From Patescibacteria group bacterium (GTDB lineage: Bacteria; Patescibacteriota; Dojkabacteria; JAKAPS01; JAJZLI01), in assembly GCA_023380695.1 (NCBI GenBank), contig JAMCRT010000030.1, forward strand, positions 5,470 to 69,469: a stretch of 64,000 bases of DNA, read 5' to 3'. The position numbers were made by a program, and so were the translations under genes. The notes beneath the pieces were generated by a model that was not told the origin of the DNA, searched no databases, and saw nothing but the letters and a program-made list of their open reading frames with translations. This document shows positions 33,971 through 43,393 of this stretch, piece after piece; the stretch's first letter is position 1, and each line of letters opens with the position of its first letter.

Positions 33971-34591
33971 TTATTTGTTATCAATTAATACAGCTCTTAG
34001 GGGAGAGCCATCGGCATCTTTTAATTTTAAAGGAAGAGCTATAAAAAAATATCTTCCCTCTTTCACATCTTTTAAGTCTGCACCCTCAATTATATTTATT
34101 CCTCTATCAAATAAATATTTATGTTGAAAATCTTTTTCTCCCCTTTTTTTTACTGAAGGAGCATCAACACATATTAAAGATACCCCTATTTCATATATAT
34201 ATTTTATAGCACTTCTTGCAAGATAGATAAAGTTAGGATCAAATTTATCATACGCAATATCTGAATTTCTTGTTTTTAAAACCAATATTTTAGTATCTAT
34301 ACTATAATTTTCTAAATCCTTTTTTTCTATGGCTCCTGCAACACTACTTAAATCTAACAAAATACATTCTCCCATTAAATCAATGATAGGAATTGAGGCA
34401 ACATCTTTACCCCCTTTTATAAAATGCATAGGGGAGTCTAGGTGTGTTCCGAAATGTGTTCCCATTGTAACCTCAGAAAGATTATACCCATCACTATCTA
34501 TTTTTTTTACTTTTTGCATTTTAAATTCAGGATTACCTGGGTATATTGCAGTTTTGGAATCTAACAATTTGGATATATCATATATCTTCAT
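33971..34591 (-). CDS. Cyclase / kynurenine formamidase-like metal hydrolase
   Basis: 206 residues. The metal-binding motif of the cyclase family is clear: GTHFGTHLDSPMHFIKGGKD (HxGTHxDxPxH). The start YDISKLLDSKTAIYPGNPEF also fits. Members hydrolyse cyclic or formyl amide substrates; nothing here points to tryptophan breakdown. Its place as first gene of the gnd-tal operon suggests that it might act on a sugar lactone, which would supply the 6-phosphogluconolactonase step not otherwise seen, but this is speculation. An AT-rich promoter region precedes it. Confidence 0.8.
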   Translation of the reverse strand: MKIYDISKLLDSKTAIYPGNPEFKMQKVKKIDSDGYNLSEVTMGTHFGTHLDSPMHFIKGGKDVASIPIIDLMGECILLDLSSVAGAIEKKDLENYSIDTKILVLKTRNSDIAYDKFDPNFIYLARSAIKYIYEIGVSLICVDAPSVKKRGEKDFQHKYLFDRGINIIEGADLKDVKEGRYFFIALPLKLKDADGSPLRAVLIDNK

Positions 34592-34634
34592 ATATATATA
34601 TTAATATATATTACAATTTAAACAAAGTGCTTAT

Positions 34635-35061
34635 TTATGACTTACCAAAAAACATGTTTATCATACTATGAATTTCACTCTCAGTAGGTATATAAGGCCT
34701 TATATACCCATAATTTAAATACCAATCTTTAGAAAACCTATCTACAATTGCAGAGTCAGGCGAAGGCAGAGACTCTATCTTAAATGTTTTTTTTGACCAT
34801 ACTTTTTTTAAGAATATATACCTTTGCGCTATGTGGATAAGGATATTCAGAAGACTTAGCTAAACTATTATATAAATCTACCCTAAAAATAATTTTTCTT
34901 TTCTCTCTTGATTGTATAACAATAACTGAATTGGAATTCACGTCCGAAATAGACTTTTCCCCCTCATCTGCCATCGTAGATAGATTTTCAAATAAATCTT
35001 TTAATACTTCATTTGAAGGATAATTGTTTTCTTCTTGTCCTACATCTGTTTCAAGGTTCAT
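34635..35061 (-). pseudogene. Frameshifted copy of the adjacent 145-residue protein
   Basis: The frame from 35061 gives 93 residues (NNYPSNEVLKDLFENLSTM), parallel to IQYPSNEVLKNLFEKLSNM of the next gene. It shifts at a run of eight T (34787-34794; A on the coding strand). In the shifted frame the similarity resumes: SKKTFKIESLPSPDSAIVDR, then YGYIRPYIPTESEIHSMINM, down to a TAA at 34635-34637, matching RAYIPTESEVQKIKRFF in the paralogue. One added or lost base in the homopolymer explains it: mutation, phase switch or sequencing error. Confidence 0.75.
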
Positions 35062-35090
35062 TATACCATTTATTATAACATCTTTTAGAT

Positions 35091-35528
35091 TTATTTACTA
35101 TCATCAAAAAATCTTTTTATCTTTTGAACCTCACTCTCGGTTGGTATATATGCTCTATATGATTCATTTAAATACCTGTCTTTATCAAAATCTTGTATTT
35201 CTTCTAGGGGTATGCCACTAAAGGAAATTCCTTCAACAGCTTCTATATTAAACTTTTTTCCTCCTACCCTTTTCTTAAGGAAATACATTCTTTCATTATG
35301 GGGCCTACAATATTCACTGTCCTCAACTAAATTGCCATATTGCTGTATACTAAAAATGACATTTCTCTTTTTAACTGACTGAATAACAAAAGCTACATTT
35401 GTGTTCTCGGGCGACAGAAAACTCTTTTTTCTGTCTGGCATATTTGATAGTTTTTCAAATAAATTTTTTAATACCTCATTTGATGGATACTGGATTTCCT
35501 CTTGAGCTATATTTATTTCTACTTTCAT
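35091..35528 (-). CDS. Uncharacterised small protein, intact member of a tandem pair
   Basis: 145 residues, soluble. The start reads MKVEINIAQEEIQYPSNEVL, the middle FVIQSVKKRNVIFSIQQYGN, and the end SYRAYIPTESEVQKIKRFFD. The paralogue at 34635-35061 is frameshifted. The pair lies about 30 bp apart in the same direction. I do not recognise the family. About 40% identity between the copies by eye, with conservation spread along the length, indicates real genes under selection after an older duplication. Confidence 0.6.
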   Translation of the reverse strand: MKVEINIAQEEIQYPSNEVLKNLFEKLSNMPDRKKSFLSPENTNVAFVIQSVKKRNVIFSIQQYGNLVEDSEYCRPHNERMYFLKKRVGGKKFNIEAVEGISFSGIPLEEIQDFDKDRYLNESYRAYIPTESEVQKIKRFFDDSK

Positions 35529-35676
35529 TATACACTTTATTATACACCTTTCAGAATAAATCTTCTATAGAATACCTTGCTCAACAGATTTAATCTCCTT
35601 TTAATAAATTAAGTCTATGGTAATTTAAGTATTTACATTTAAATACATTTAATATAGTTTAATATATAATAATATT

Positions 35677-35871
35677 ATGAAGAAAATAGACGAACAAGAA
35701 ATATTGAAAAGTTTAGCTCTAGAAGGTGTACTTGTAGAACATAGTATTGGATTTCTAAGAGAGCTATCAGTTATTACAGAAGGTAAAGATGACGTATCTT
35801 TAAAGATATTACCCTTAGAAAATCCATCTTACTGTGTAGATATAACTCCCCATTCTTTTAATCTTGAATAA
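35677..35871 (+). CDS. Possible small protein
   Basis: 64 residues ([20 protein letters not shown]). A TATAAT box at 35665-35670 lies 6 nt before the ATG, the leaderless layout seen elsewhere. The end overlaps the 3' end of dnaK by 14 bp on the opposite strand. No family is recognised. Support comes only from codon-like composition and the promoter. Confidence 0.35.
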   Translation: MKKIDEQEILKSLALEGVLVEHSIGFLRELSVITEGKDDVSLKILPLENPSYCVDITPHSFNLE

Positions 35872-37786
35872 CCTCTCCTTCTTTTACGCTGTCATCTCCT
35901 TTATCATCTTTATCTGAACTATTATCTCCACTCCCTGTATCTTCTTCAGGAGGATTTTCATCGGTAGGCTGAGTTGAAGTATTTGCACTCATAGCTTCTC
36001 CCACTTCTTGCATTAAAGCCTCTAGTTCTCGCAGTGCTGCCTCTATTTTTTCTTTTTCCACATTTTCATCACCCAAAAGAGTTCTAAGCTCAGATATCTT
36101 GTCGTTTAGTGCTATTTTTTTATCTTCAGGAATTTTGTCCTTATTTTCATCCATGAAATTTTCAGCCCCAAAAATTACTGAATCTACTGTATTTTTCAAT
36201 TCTATCATTTCCTTCTTTTTAGAATCTTCAGCACTATGAGCTTCTGCGTCTTTTATGAGAGCATCCACTTCTTCGTCTGACAAAGATGTATTTGCAGTAA
36301 TTGTTATATGCTGACTCTTTCCTGTAGCCTTATCTTGTGCAGATACTTTTAATATCCCATTTGCATCAATATCAAATGTTACCTCTATTTGTGGAACACC
36401 TCTTCTTTGAGGAGCAATACCATCAAGTATAAACCTTCCTAATGTTTTGCTATCAGATGCCATTTCTCTTTCTCCTTGCAATATGTGAATTTCTACAGAT
36501 GTTTGATTATCTGCAGCTGTAGTAAATATTTGTTTTTTCTGTATAGGAATTGTTGAGTTTCTCTCTATTAGTTTTGTATTTATTCCACCTAATGTCTCAA
36601 GGCCTAAAGATAGTGGAGTAACATCAAGCAAAGTTACATCTCTTACATCTCCTGAAAGAACTCCTGCTTGAATTGCAGCACCTATTGCAACTACTTCATC
36701 TGGATTTACACTTTTATTAGGCTCTTTTCCAAAAAATTCTTTTACCTTTTCCACAATAAGTGGTACTCTTGTCATTCCACCTACAAGAATTATTTCGTCT
36801 ATATCTGATGGCTTTTTCTTTGCATCTTCTAATGCTTTCTTAACAGGATCCATTGTTTTTACAACAAAATCACTAATAATGTTTTCAAATTGAGATCTTG
36901 TAATTGTGACATTTAAATGTTTAGGCCCACTAGAATCTGCTGTTATGAAAGGAATGTTTATTTGAGATTGCAATGTTGATGAAAGCTCTATTTTTGCTTT
37001 CTCAGCAGCTTCTTTAAGCCTTTGCAAAGCTGCAGGGTCTTCTCTTAAATCAATATTGTTTGTTTTCTTAAATTCATCTGCAAGATAATTTATGAGTTTT
37101 TGGTCAAAGTCATCTCCGCCAAGATGAGTATCTCCGTTGGTAGAGATAACTTCAAAAATTCCATCTCCTAACTCTAGAATTGAAATATCAAAAGTTCCTC
37201 CCCCAAGATCATATACAGCAATAGTTTTATCTCCCTTTTTATCAAATCCATATGCAAGTGCCGCAGCGGTTGGTTCATTTACTATTCTTTTTACATCTAG
37301 TCCTGCAATTTTACCTGCATTTTTAGTTGCCTGTCTTTGAGAGTCATCAAAATATGCGGGAACTGTAATGACAGCTTCTGTTATTTTTTCACCTAAAAAA
37401 CTTTCAGCATCAGCTTTCAGTTTTGATAAAACCATAGCAGATATTGCCTCAGGTGCTAACCATTCTCCTCCAAAATCTATTTCTACTCCATTTGATTTGG
37501 ATTCTCTGAGTTTAAATGGTAATAAAGTTATATCTCTTTGAACTTCAGGATCATTAAAACTTCTACCTATAAGTCTTTTTATAGAATAAAAGGTGTTTTG
37601 AGGGTTTAGTACCATTTGATTTTTCGCACTTACCCCTACTGCTCTAGCTTTATCTGGTAAAATAGCAACAACTGAAGGTGTTGTTCTTGCCCCTTCACTA
37701 TTAGGAATAATGGTAGGGGAGCCTCCCTCCATAAAAGCCATTGCTGAATTTGTTGTTCCTAAATCTATTCCTAAAATTTTTCCCAT
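35858..37786 (-). CDS. dnaK: Chaperone protein DnaK (Hsp70)
   Basis: 642 residues. The start [20 protein letters not shown] is the phosphate-1 motif. [19 protein letters not shown] and [21 protein letters not shown] complete the ATPase domain, and the linker [18 protein letters not shown] leads to the substrate-binding domain. The C-terminus is an acidic, Gly/Asp-rich tail. It follows grpE by 18 bp in the hrcA-grpE-dnaK operon. DnaJ is not next to it. Confidence 0.97.
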   Translation of the reverse strand: MGKILGIDLGTTNSAMAFMEGGSPTIIPNSEGARTTPSVVAILPDKARAVGVSAKNQMVLNPQNTFYSIKRLIGRSFNDPEVQRDITLLPFKLRESKSNGVEIDFGGEWLAPEAISAMVLSKLKADAESFLGEKITEAVITVPAYFDDSQRQATKNAGKIAGLDVKRIVNEPTAAALAYGFDKKGDKTIAVYDLGGGTFDISILELGDGIFEVISTNGDTHLGGDDFDQKLINYLADEFKKTNNIDLREDPAALQRLKEAAEKAKIELSSTLQSQINIPFITADSSGPKHLNVTITRSQFENIISDFVVKTMDPVKKALEDAKKKPSDIDEIILVGGMTRVPLIVEKVKEFFGKEPNKSVNPDEVVAIGAAIQAGVLSGDVRDVTLLDVTPLSLGLETLGGINTKLIERNSTIPIQKKQIFTTAADNQTSVEIHILQGEREMASDSKTLGRFILDGIAPQRRGVPQIEVTFDIDANGILKVSAQDKATGKSQHITITANTSLSDEEVDALIKDAEAHSAEDSKKKEMIELKNTVDSVIFGAENFMDENKDKIPEDKKIALNDKISELRTLLGDENVEKEKIEAALRELEALMQEVGEAMSANTSTQPTDENPPEEDTGSGDNSSDKDDKGDDSVKEGEVIQD

Positions 37787-37804
37787 AATTATTAATAAAC
37801 TAAA

Positions 37805-38320
37805 TTAATTTTGATTCATTTTCCCTACAATAACTCTTGCAGGCCTTATAACTTTACCATTTTGTAAAAATCCCACTCTTACTATATCGATGATTTTACC
37901 ATTTTTATCCTCATCTGCAACAACTGTACCTACAACTTCATGTGAGTAAACAGAATAATCATCCCCAACCTTAACCTCTTGCTCTTCTATCCCTTGGTTT
38001 TTTATCACACCAATCCCTTTATCATATATAATGTTTATTCCATTTATTGCATCTTCCATCTTCATTCCTTCATTTGATATATGCTTAATATATAAATATA
38101 TATCATCAATTATATCTAAAAATTCCCTTAAAATAATACTCTCTTTAAAATCTGTAATGTTTTCTTTCTCTGTCTCCATTCTCCTCTTCAAATTCTGATA
38201 ATCTGAAAGAGAAGATTTTAATTGATTTTCCAGTAAAAGATTCTTTTCTTGCAATTCTATTACTTCTTTATTTTTTACTTTTTTTGTAACTTTTTTTGTT
38301 TTATTTTTTTTATCTTCCAT
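37805..38320 (-). CDS. grpE: Nucleotide exchange factor GrpE
   Basis: 171 residues from the ATG at 38320, 2 bp after the hrcA stop; a GTG at 38329 is an alternative. A Lys-rich start (EDKKNKTKKVTKKVKNKE) leads to a coiled coil, QNLKRRMETEKENITDFKES, and a C-terminal beta domain with YSHEVVGTVVADEDKNGKII and VGFLQNGKVIRPARVIVGK, the GrpE signature. It releases ADP from DnaK. Confidence 0.93.
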   Translation of the reverse strand: MEDKKNKTKKVTKKVKNKEVIELQEKNLLLENQLKSSLSDYQNLKRRMETEKENITDFKESIILREFLDIIDDIYLYIKHISNEGMKMEDAINGINIIYDKGIGVIKNQGIEEQEVKVGDDYSVYSHEVVGTVVADEDKNGKIIDIVRVGFLQNGKVIRPARVIVGKMNQN

Positions 38321-38322
38321 AT

Positions 38323-39045
38323 TTACCACCCTGATATAACTTCATTTAAAATTGTAGATACATATTTTAATGTAGGTATAACCTTTCCATATTTCATTCT
38401 TATTGGCCCAAATACACCAATATACCCTTGTTCTCCTTTATGTAGCCTAAACCCAGTAAAAACTAGCGCTCCATTTTCAAAACTGTTAAACCCACTTTCT
38501 TCTCCAATAAGGATTTTTATATCTCCATCAACTTCCACTCCTTTAGAAAAAATGCTTTCCAGTAAAGAGTAATCTTCTATAACAGAAATTATATTTTTCA
38601 AAACTGATATTTCCTCAAACTCAGGAAAATCTAATAATTCTGAAATTCCTGCATAAAAAATTGAATCTCCAGAAATTGCAACAGACGTATAATTAAGAGA
38701 ATTAGATAAAACCTCAACTGCTTCTTTTAAAAGTTTATCTCTATTAAATCTGTGAGCATATAAATTCCCTTTAATACCCATCTCTTCTTTATATGAGAAT
38801 TCCTCTTCTGTTAAAAGGTTATCTATATAATATCTAACACCAACTGTTGTTGGCATTCTTCCTGAAGAAAAATGCTCTTTTTTTAAAAATCCTTGTTTTA
38901 AAAGATCTGCCATTTCATTCCTTATGGTTGCAGGAGACACATTTAATTCATTCTTATCTGCAATAGAAATAGACCCTACAGCATGAGCAGTTTTCATAAA
39001 CTCTAAAATTACTAATTCTAAAATTTTCTCCTGCCTTGGAGTCAT
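38323..39045 (-). CDS. hrcA: Heat-inducible transcription repressor HrcA
   Basis: 240 residues, about 100 shorter than typical HrcA. The winged-helix DNA-binding domain is intact: MTPRQEKILELVILEFMKTA, then VSPATIRNEMADLLKQGFLK and HFSSGRMPTTVGVRYYIDNL. The C-terminal sensing domain is reduced but ends with GYIGVFGPIRMKYGKVIPTL, a recognisable HrcA segment. It represses the operon through a CIRCE-like operator directly upstream of its own start. Confidence 0.9.
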   Translation of the reverse strand: MTPRQEKILELVILEFMKTAHAVGSISIADKNELNVSPATIRNEMADLLKQGFLKKEHFSSGRMPTTVGVRYYIDNLLTEEEFSYKEEMGIKGNLYAHRFNRDKLLKEAVEVLSNSLNYTSVAISGDSIFYAGISELLDFPEFEEISVLKNIISVIEDYSLLESIFSKGVEVDGDIKILIGEESGFNSFENGALVFTGFRLHKGEQGYIGVFGPIRMKYGKVIPTLKYVSTILNEVISGW

Positions 39046-39049
39046 ATTG

Positions 39050-39076
39050 CTAGCAGAATATAAATTAATCTGCTAA
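39050..39076. promoter_or_regulatory. CIRCE-like HrcA operator (variant)
   Basis: Arms CTAGCAGAA (39050-39058) and ATCTGCTAA (39068-39076) flank a 9-bp spacer. The classic CIRCE is TTAGCACTC-N9-GAGTGCTAA; here the outer TTAGCA-type core and the N9 spacer are kept, but the inner bases differ. It lies between the hrcA promoter and the hrcA ATG. Confidence 0.65.
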
Positions 39077-39077
39077 A

Positions 39078-39107
39078 ATAGTATCAGATTTTAGTATGGC
39101 TTGTCAA
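39078..39107 (-). promoter_or_regulatory. Promoter of hrcA-grpE-dnaK
   Basis: On the minus strand TTGACA (39102-39107) and TACTAT (39078-39083) are 18 bp apart. The CIRCE-like repeat begins right after the -10 box, so a bound repressor would cover the transcription start. Confidence 0.65.
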
Positions 39108-39131
39108 GAGAATTTGTCATATAATTAGAGA

Positions 39132-39731
39132 ATGAAAAAGTTACTGCCTGAAATTATAATTTTAATTGCAATAATAGTTATTATTACTGCAACAGAACCT
39201 TTACTAGTAAAACATTTCTTTAATTTTAAAGCAAATAAAGGATCTTCCTCTCTTACAGTTATAACAAAAAGTGTAGGAAAGGTTTATTTATCTCAAAAAT
39301 ATTATGGTCAAACTCCTATAACTATAAAAAATATATCCTCAGGTGTCCATAATCTTAAAATCACTTTCCCAAATTCAAACAATTTTTATTCTACATTTGA
39401 ACAAAGCATTCCCTTTGAGAGAGGAAACACTACTGTTGTAAAATGGTCTGAAGGACCATCATATACTTTCTCTAGTGGAGCAATATATTATTTTAAGAGA
39501 AATTTTCAAAATAACGCTGGATTAGATATTAATATCAACGCAAAATCAGAAATATTTATAAATGGAAAATTTGTAAAGACTTCTAAGTCTCTTAGTGAAG
39601 TGCTTCCTAGTGGTTCATATAACATAACTATGCTATCTCCAGGATTTACAAAAAAAACAATTGAAGTAAATTTGAAAAATGGATATAACATATATACAAA
39701 TGTAAAACTTTTTGAAATACCTATAAAATGA
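39132..39731 (+). CDS. PEGA-domain surface protein
   Basis: 199 residues. An N-terminal membrane helix (about 8-28) without a lipobox anchors it outside the cell membrane. Two PEGA-type units follow: KVYLSQKYYGQTPITIKNIS with GVHNLKITFP (about 55-85), and EIFINGKFVKTSKSLSEVLP with GSYNITMLSPGF (about 140-175). PEGA domains are surface beta-sandwich modules. A TATAAT box at 39120-39125 sits 6 nt before the ATG. It overlaps the following gene by 4 bp and may anchor a glycan-related complex with it. Confidence 0.78.
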   Translation: MKKLLPEIIILIAIIVIITATEPLLVKHFFNFKANKGSSSLTVITKSVGKVYLSQKYYGQTPITIKNISSGVHNLKITFPNSNNFYSTFEQSIPFERGNTTVVKWSEGPSYTFSSGAIYYFKRNFQNNAGLDININAKSEIFINGKFVKTSKSLSEVLPSGSYNITMLSPGFTKKTIEVNLKNGYNIYTNVKLFEIPIK

Positions 39732-41800
39732 ATAATACTATACAGTACAGTAAAAATAACCCGTTAACCTTAATTTTTTATGGTGGAAATTTCCTTGGTG
39801 TTGGAATTGCAGAAACCATTTTAAGGGAAGACGGGAATGTTTTGATAATTGATGATTTTTCTAGAAAGAACTCCTATTTTTTTAAAAAAATAAAAGAATT
39901 TAAAAATAAAAATTTCAAAGGAGAAATAAAATCTATAGATTTAAAATTTGCAAAAGACATAGAGCAAAATATTCCTAATGTAGACTTTTGCCTATTTATT
40001 GGAAATTTTAATGTAAAAACTTCTGATGAATATACAATTCTAAGATCATTAGAAAATTTCTTCAATATCACAAAAAAATATAATGCAAAATTCTTGGTTA
40101 TAGCTAATATAAATGAAGGGGTAGACACAAGATTTTCAGAAATAAAAAAACATATAAAAAGTTCTTCTCTAAAAGAAATAACTGACAACAAGGGAGCTCT
40201 TATAGAAATTGCAGATGTATATGGTGAAGATATGGACGATTTTATAGTAAACCCAATAAATGAAATTCTTCAAAGTGTTAAAGAGAAAAAAATCATTGAT
40301 ATAGAAAATCTTTCTGAATTTCATTACTACCTTTACATTGATGACGCAATAAATGGGATAATTAAGGTGCTATTCTCTCAAAAAGAAGGTGAGTATACTC
40401 TTTCAAATAAAGAGGATATATCCAATATATCTCTTGCTTTTAGAATATCTGACATATTAAAAATTAATGTAAAAAATTCTCAAATTAAACCAATGCAAAA
40501 GGAAGATAGAATAAAAACTATTTCATCTAATGTTGAAGATTGGGAAACCCAGACATCTTTTGAGGAGGGGCTTAAAAGCACAGTACTTCATAAAATGGCA
40601 GGGGAAATATCTAATGTATATAATATCAATAAAGGATTTTCTTTTGAAAATAAAAAGGAAATACCAGAAAAACACATATTTAAAAAAAATAATACGCTAG
40701 ATATTAAAAATTTTGACAATATTAAAAATAAGTACTTGAAAAATGAATATATCAATAAAACTATACTTACCCCTGAAAGAAAAAAAGAAATATTGAAAAG
40801 GAAAATAAAGAAAAAAACCTTAAAGTATTCCCTTATCATTATATTATATATTGCAATAATAGCTCCATTTATACTCTCTTTTATAGAATATATACAGTTG
40901 AATAGTAACTTAAAAAATGAAGTAGTGCAAATAAAAAATATTAATAGCCTGCAAAGCATTAATCCTTTAAATAAAAGAATATCTACAGAAATCAGTACAC
41001 TCAATGAATACATAAATCTTGGATATTTCATATTATCTCCATTATCAAAATATAGCCCAACAAAAAACATTCTTTTGTCATCAGAAAGCTTTAATAATGC
41101 TATGTATTTTACAAATTATAATAAAAACTTACTCAAATCTTTTTATTTTTCTAGCTTTTCAAATTCAAAAAAAACTGTTTTACAAAAAATAAATATGGGG
41201 TACCTTACATCTAGCGGAAAAATACAGATAAGTTCTGCAAATTTAGATCTTAATAATAAATCAATCCTTCCCTCTATTAAAAACACAATTGCAAATAATA
41301 TAAGCTCAATAGAAAATATGAACTTGAGAATATTAAATTCCTTAAATATAACATATCAAATGTTTTCAGGAAAAAAATATTATACATTAATATATCTTAA
41401 TACAAATAACACATCTTCAGTTTCAGGAAATATAGAAAAGTATACCCTTGTTGCGCTGTATAATGGAACCATAGACAATATTATCTCCTCTCCAAATGCA
41501 GGAGATTTGAATCAAATACAGAGTAATACAAATATTCCTCAAACCTCTGAAAATATTTCATCTAGAGTAGATAGTGCATTCAAAATTACAAATACAGGAA
41601 TAATATATATAACTAAAAATGCTCAAACATCTTTTGAAAAAATACTAGGAAAATCACCTACAATAAAAAATTATAGTGCAGCAAATATAAGTGCAAAATC
41701 TAAAATATTTGATCTTTTATATAATAAGTATTTTGGAAAAGATGTTATAATATATATTACTGACCCAAAATTTCAAAATATAAATACACTAATCTACTAA
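39728..41800 (+). CDS. Epimerase-like domain fused to a DUF4012 transmembrane protein
   Basis: 690 residues. Residues about 1-270 resemble an NAD-dependent sugar epimerase: LIFYGGNFLGVGIAETILRE (GxxFLG), VLIIDDFSRKN, and YYLYIDDAINGIIKVLFSQK (the DV/DDA segment). The catalytic YxxxK is not obvious, so it may bind without catalysis. A membrane helix lies at about 367-390. The outer C-terminal part (about 395-690) fits DUF4012, with LNEYINLGYFILSPLSKYSP and a long Ser/Asn-rich beta region. DUF4012 proteins are widespread in CPR and may act in envelope polymer assembly. It lies between a PEGA gene and a WecA-like gene. Confidence 0.72.
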   Translation: MNNTIQYSKNNPLTLIFYGGNFLGVGIAETILREDGNVLIIDDFSRKNSYFFKKIKEFKNKNFKGEIKSIDLKFAKDIEQNIPNVDFCLFIGNFNVKTSDEYTILRSLENFFNITKKYNAKFLVIANINEGVDTRFSEIKKHIKSSSLKEITDNKGALIEIADVYGEDMDDFIVNPINEILQSVKEKKIIDIENLSEFHYYLYIDDAINGIIKVLFSQKEGEYTLSNKEDISNISLAFRISDILKINVKNSQIKPMQKEDRIKTISSNVEDWETQTSFEEGLKSTVLHKMAGEISNVYNINKGFSFENKKEIPEKHIFKKNNTLDIKNFDNIKNKYLKNEYINKTILTPERKKEILKRKIKKKTLKYSLIIILYIAIIAPFILSFIEYIQLNSNLKNEVVQIKNINSLQSINPLNKRISTEISTLNEYINLGYFILSPLSKYSPTKNILLSSESFNNAMYFTNYNKNLLKSFYFSSFSNSKKTVLQKINMGYLTSSGKIQISSANLDLNNKSILPSIKNTIANNISSIENMNLRILNSLNITYQMFSGKKYYTLIYLNTNNTSSVSGNIEKYTLVALYNGTIDNIISSPNAGDLNQIQSNTNIPQTSENISSRVDSAFKITNTGIIYITKNAQTSFEKILGKSPTIKNYSAANISAKSKIFDLLYNKYFGKDVIIYITDPKFQNINTLIY

Positions 41801-41801
41801 T

Positions 41802-42260
41802 ATGAGCTCTACTAATAAAAATTATATAGATGAAATTTCTTTATTTTCAAAAAATGAATTTAGAGGAAAAGATGTTTTTTCAAAATTTAAAAACTATACA
41901 GATGAAAACAACAAAGTATTACAATTGAGATCTTTTTACAAGTCTCCTACTATAATATTTTTAGCATTTACAACATTTATTGTATTAATTATAGATTTAA
42001 TTTTATTTTTTAAGTATTGTATAAATTTATCATCTAAATTAAATATTCCTATATATAATCACTCTAACGTAGTTTTTACAAATTTTTCTATATTAGAGAT
42101 ATTAATTATTTTAATAATCTTGTCTGCCGTCTCTTTTTATCTATCATTTAAAACTTATGTTAATATACTATATGTTTCCTTATTCATATTAACTTTTAAT
42201 GTCTTTATTAATATGATATTTTTAATTACTTTTTATAAATTTTTACAAATAACAATATGA
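41802..42260 (+). CDS. Small polytopic membrane protein
   Basis: 152 residues. A 45-residue soluble start (EISLFSKNEFRGKDVFSKFK) precedes three membrane segments at about 50-70, 95-115 and 122-148. No family recognised. It starts 1 bp after the DUF4012 stop and overlaps the WecA-like gene by 4 bp, so it is part of the same envelope operon. Confidence 0.6.
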   Translation: MSSTNKNYIDEISLFSKNEFRGKDVFSKFKNYTDENNKVLQLRSFYKSPTIIFLAFTTFIVLIIDLILFFKYCINLSSKLNIPIYNHSNVVFTNFSILEILIILIILSAVSFYLSFKTYVNILYVSLFILTFNVFINMIFLITFYKFLQITI

Positions 42261-43354
42261 TTATATTCTCTCATCTTGGAAAATATCTTGAGCTATTTCC
42301 TTTATTTATAATATCGTTTATTACTACACTAATTATTACACCTCTCATTGGTATAATATCTAAAAGATTTAAGATTTATGACAACCCTCCTACTCTGAGA
42401 AATGATCCTACCGCAAAAAGAAGAATCCATAATGTAAAAAAATTAAGACTAGGGGGAATAGCTATAATTATTCCTTTTGTTATTTTAACTCTTTTAAATC
42501 TTCCTCTTACAAAAAACCTTATTATTTTTATAATATGTATATTAATACTTTTAACTGTAGGTATTATTGATGATATATTTGATATACCTGCAAAATACCA
42601 ATTATTGTTTCAAATAATAGTAGGCCTTATTACTGTACTTTCTGGTATTGATATAAACTATATATCAAAACCTCTTGGGGGAATATTCTTTTTCAATCAA
42701 TTTCCAGTAAATATATTTGGAAATACAGTATATCTCTTATCTGCATTTATTACTTTTATTTGGATACTCTTTATAATTAATGCCATAAAATGGATGGCAG
42801 GAACAGATGGTCTTGCTGAGGGTAACGTATCTATTGCTGCAATTATCATTGCACTTCTTTCTATAAGATTCTTTACACATGATACAGCTGTAATGGGGTT
42901 CATATTTTCAGGATTAATGCTTGGCTTTCTCTTTTATAATTTTTATCCATCTAAAATATTCTCTGGTTCATCAGGAAAAAGTGTTTACGGATATATAATT
43001 GCAATTCTTGCTATATATTCAGGAGCAAAACTTGCATCAACTATAATTGTTTTATCTATCCCCATAATAGATGCAATATATGTTATCTATAAAAGAATAA
43101 GGGAAGAAAAGCCAAAAAGTATTTCTGCCCTTATCAAAATTAATGACAAAAGACATCTTCATTATAAATTATTAGGGCTTGGATATAATCAAAGGCAGGT
43201 AGCATTAATTGAATATATTTTTACTATAATAATAGGGATAGTAGCTCTAATTGTGACAGGATTTCATAAAGCTATAATACTCGCAGTCATTCTTCTTATA
43301 ATAATGCTATTTATTTTTACAGTAAATAAAAAAAGTAAAGTTAAAAACATATAA
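42257..43354 (+). CDS. Undecaprenyl-phosphate sugar-1-phosphate transferase (WecA/TagO/MraY family)
   Basis: 365 residues with about ten membrane segments. These enzymes move a sugar phosphate from a UDP-sugar to undecaprenyl phosphate, starting lipid-linked glycans. Family motifs are present: KKLRLGGIAIIIPF, VGIIDDIFDIPAKYQLLFQI (the DDxxD/N-type Asp cluster), NAIKWMAGTDGLAEGNVSIA, and the cytosolic HLHYKLLGLGYNQRQVALIE (His-rich HxH motif of WecA-type). The pattern is closer to WecA/TagO than to MraY. With galU and the DUF4012 gene it suggests a surface polysaccharide or teichoic-like polymer. Confidence 0.87.
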   Translation: MIIFSHLGKYLELFPLFIISFITTLIITPLIGIISKRFKIYDNPPTLRNDPTAKRRIHNVKKLRLGGIAIIIPFVILTLLNLPLTKNLIIFIICILILLTVGIIDDIFDIPAKYQLLFQIIVGLITVLSGIDINYISKPLGGIFFFNQFPVNIFGNTVYLLSAFITFIWILFIINAIKWMAGTDGLAEGNVSIAAIIIALLSIRFFTHDTAVMGFIFSGLMLGFLFYNFYPSKIFSGSSGKSVYGYIIAILAIYSGAKLASTIIVLSIPIIDAIYVIYKRIREEKPKSISALIKINDKRHLHYKLLGLGYNQRQVALIEYIFTIIIGIVALIVTGFHKAIILAVILLIIMLFIFTVNKKSKVKNI

Positions 43355-43381
43355 CTTTAATGAAAATTTAATATAGTATGA

Positions 43382-43387
43382 TATAAT
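43382..43387 (+). promoter_or_regulatory. -10 box before the zinc-ribbon gene
   Basis: TATAAT lies 6 nt upstream of the ATG at 43394. No convincing -35 hexamer at 16-18 bp. This is the same close spacing seen at several other genes in the window. Confidence 0.4.
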
Positions 43388-43393
43388 TTAGTA

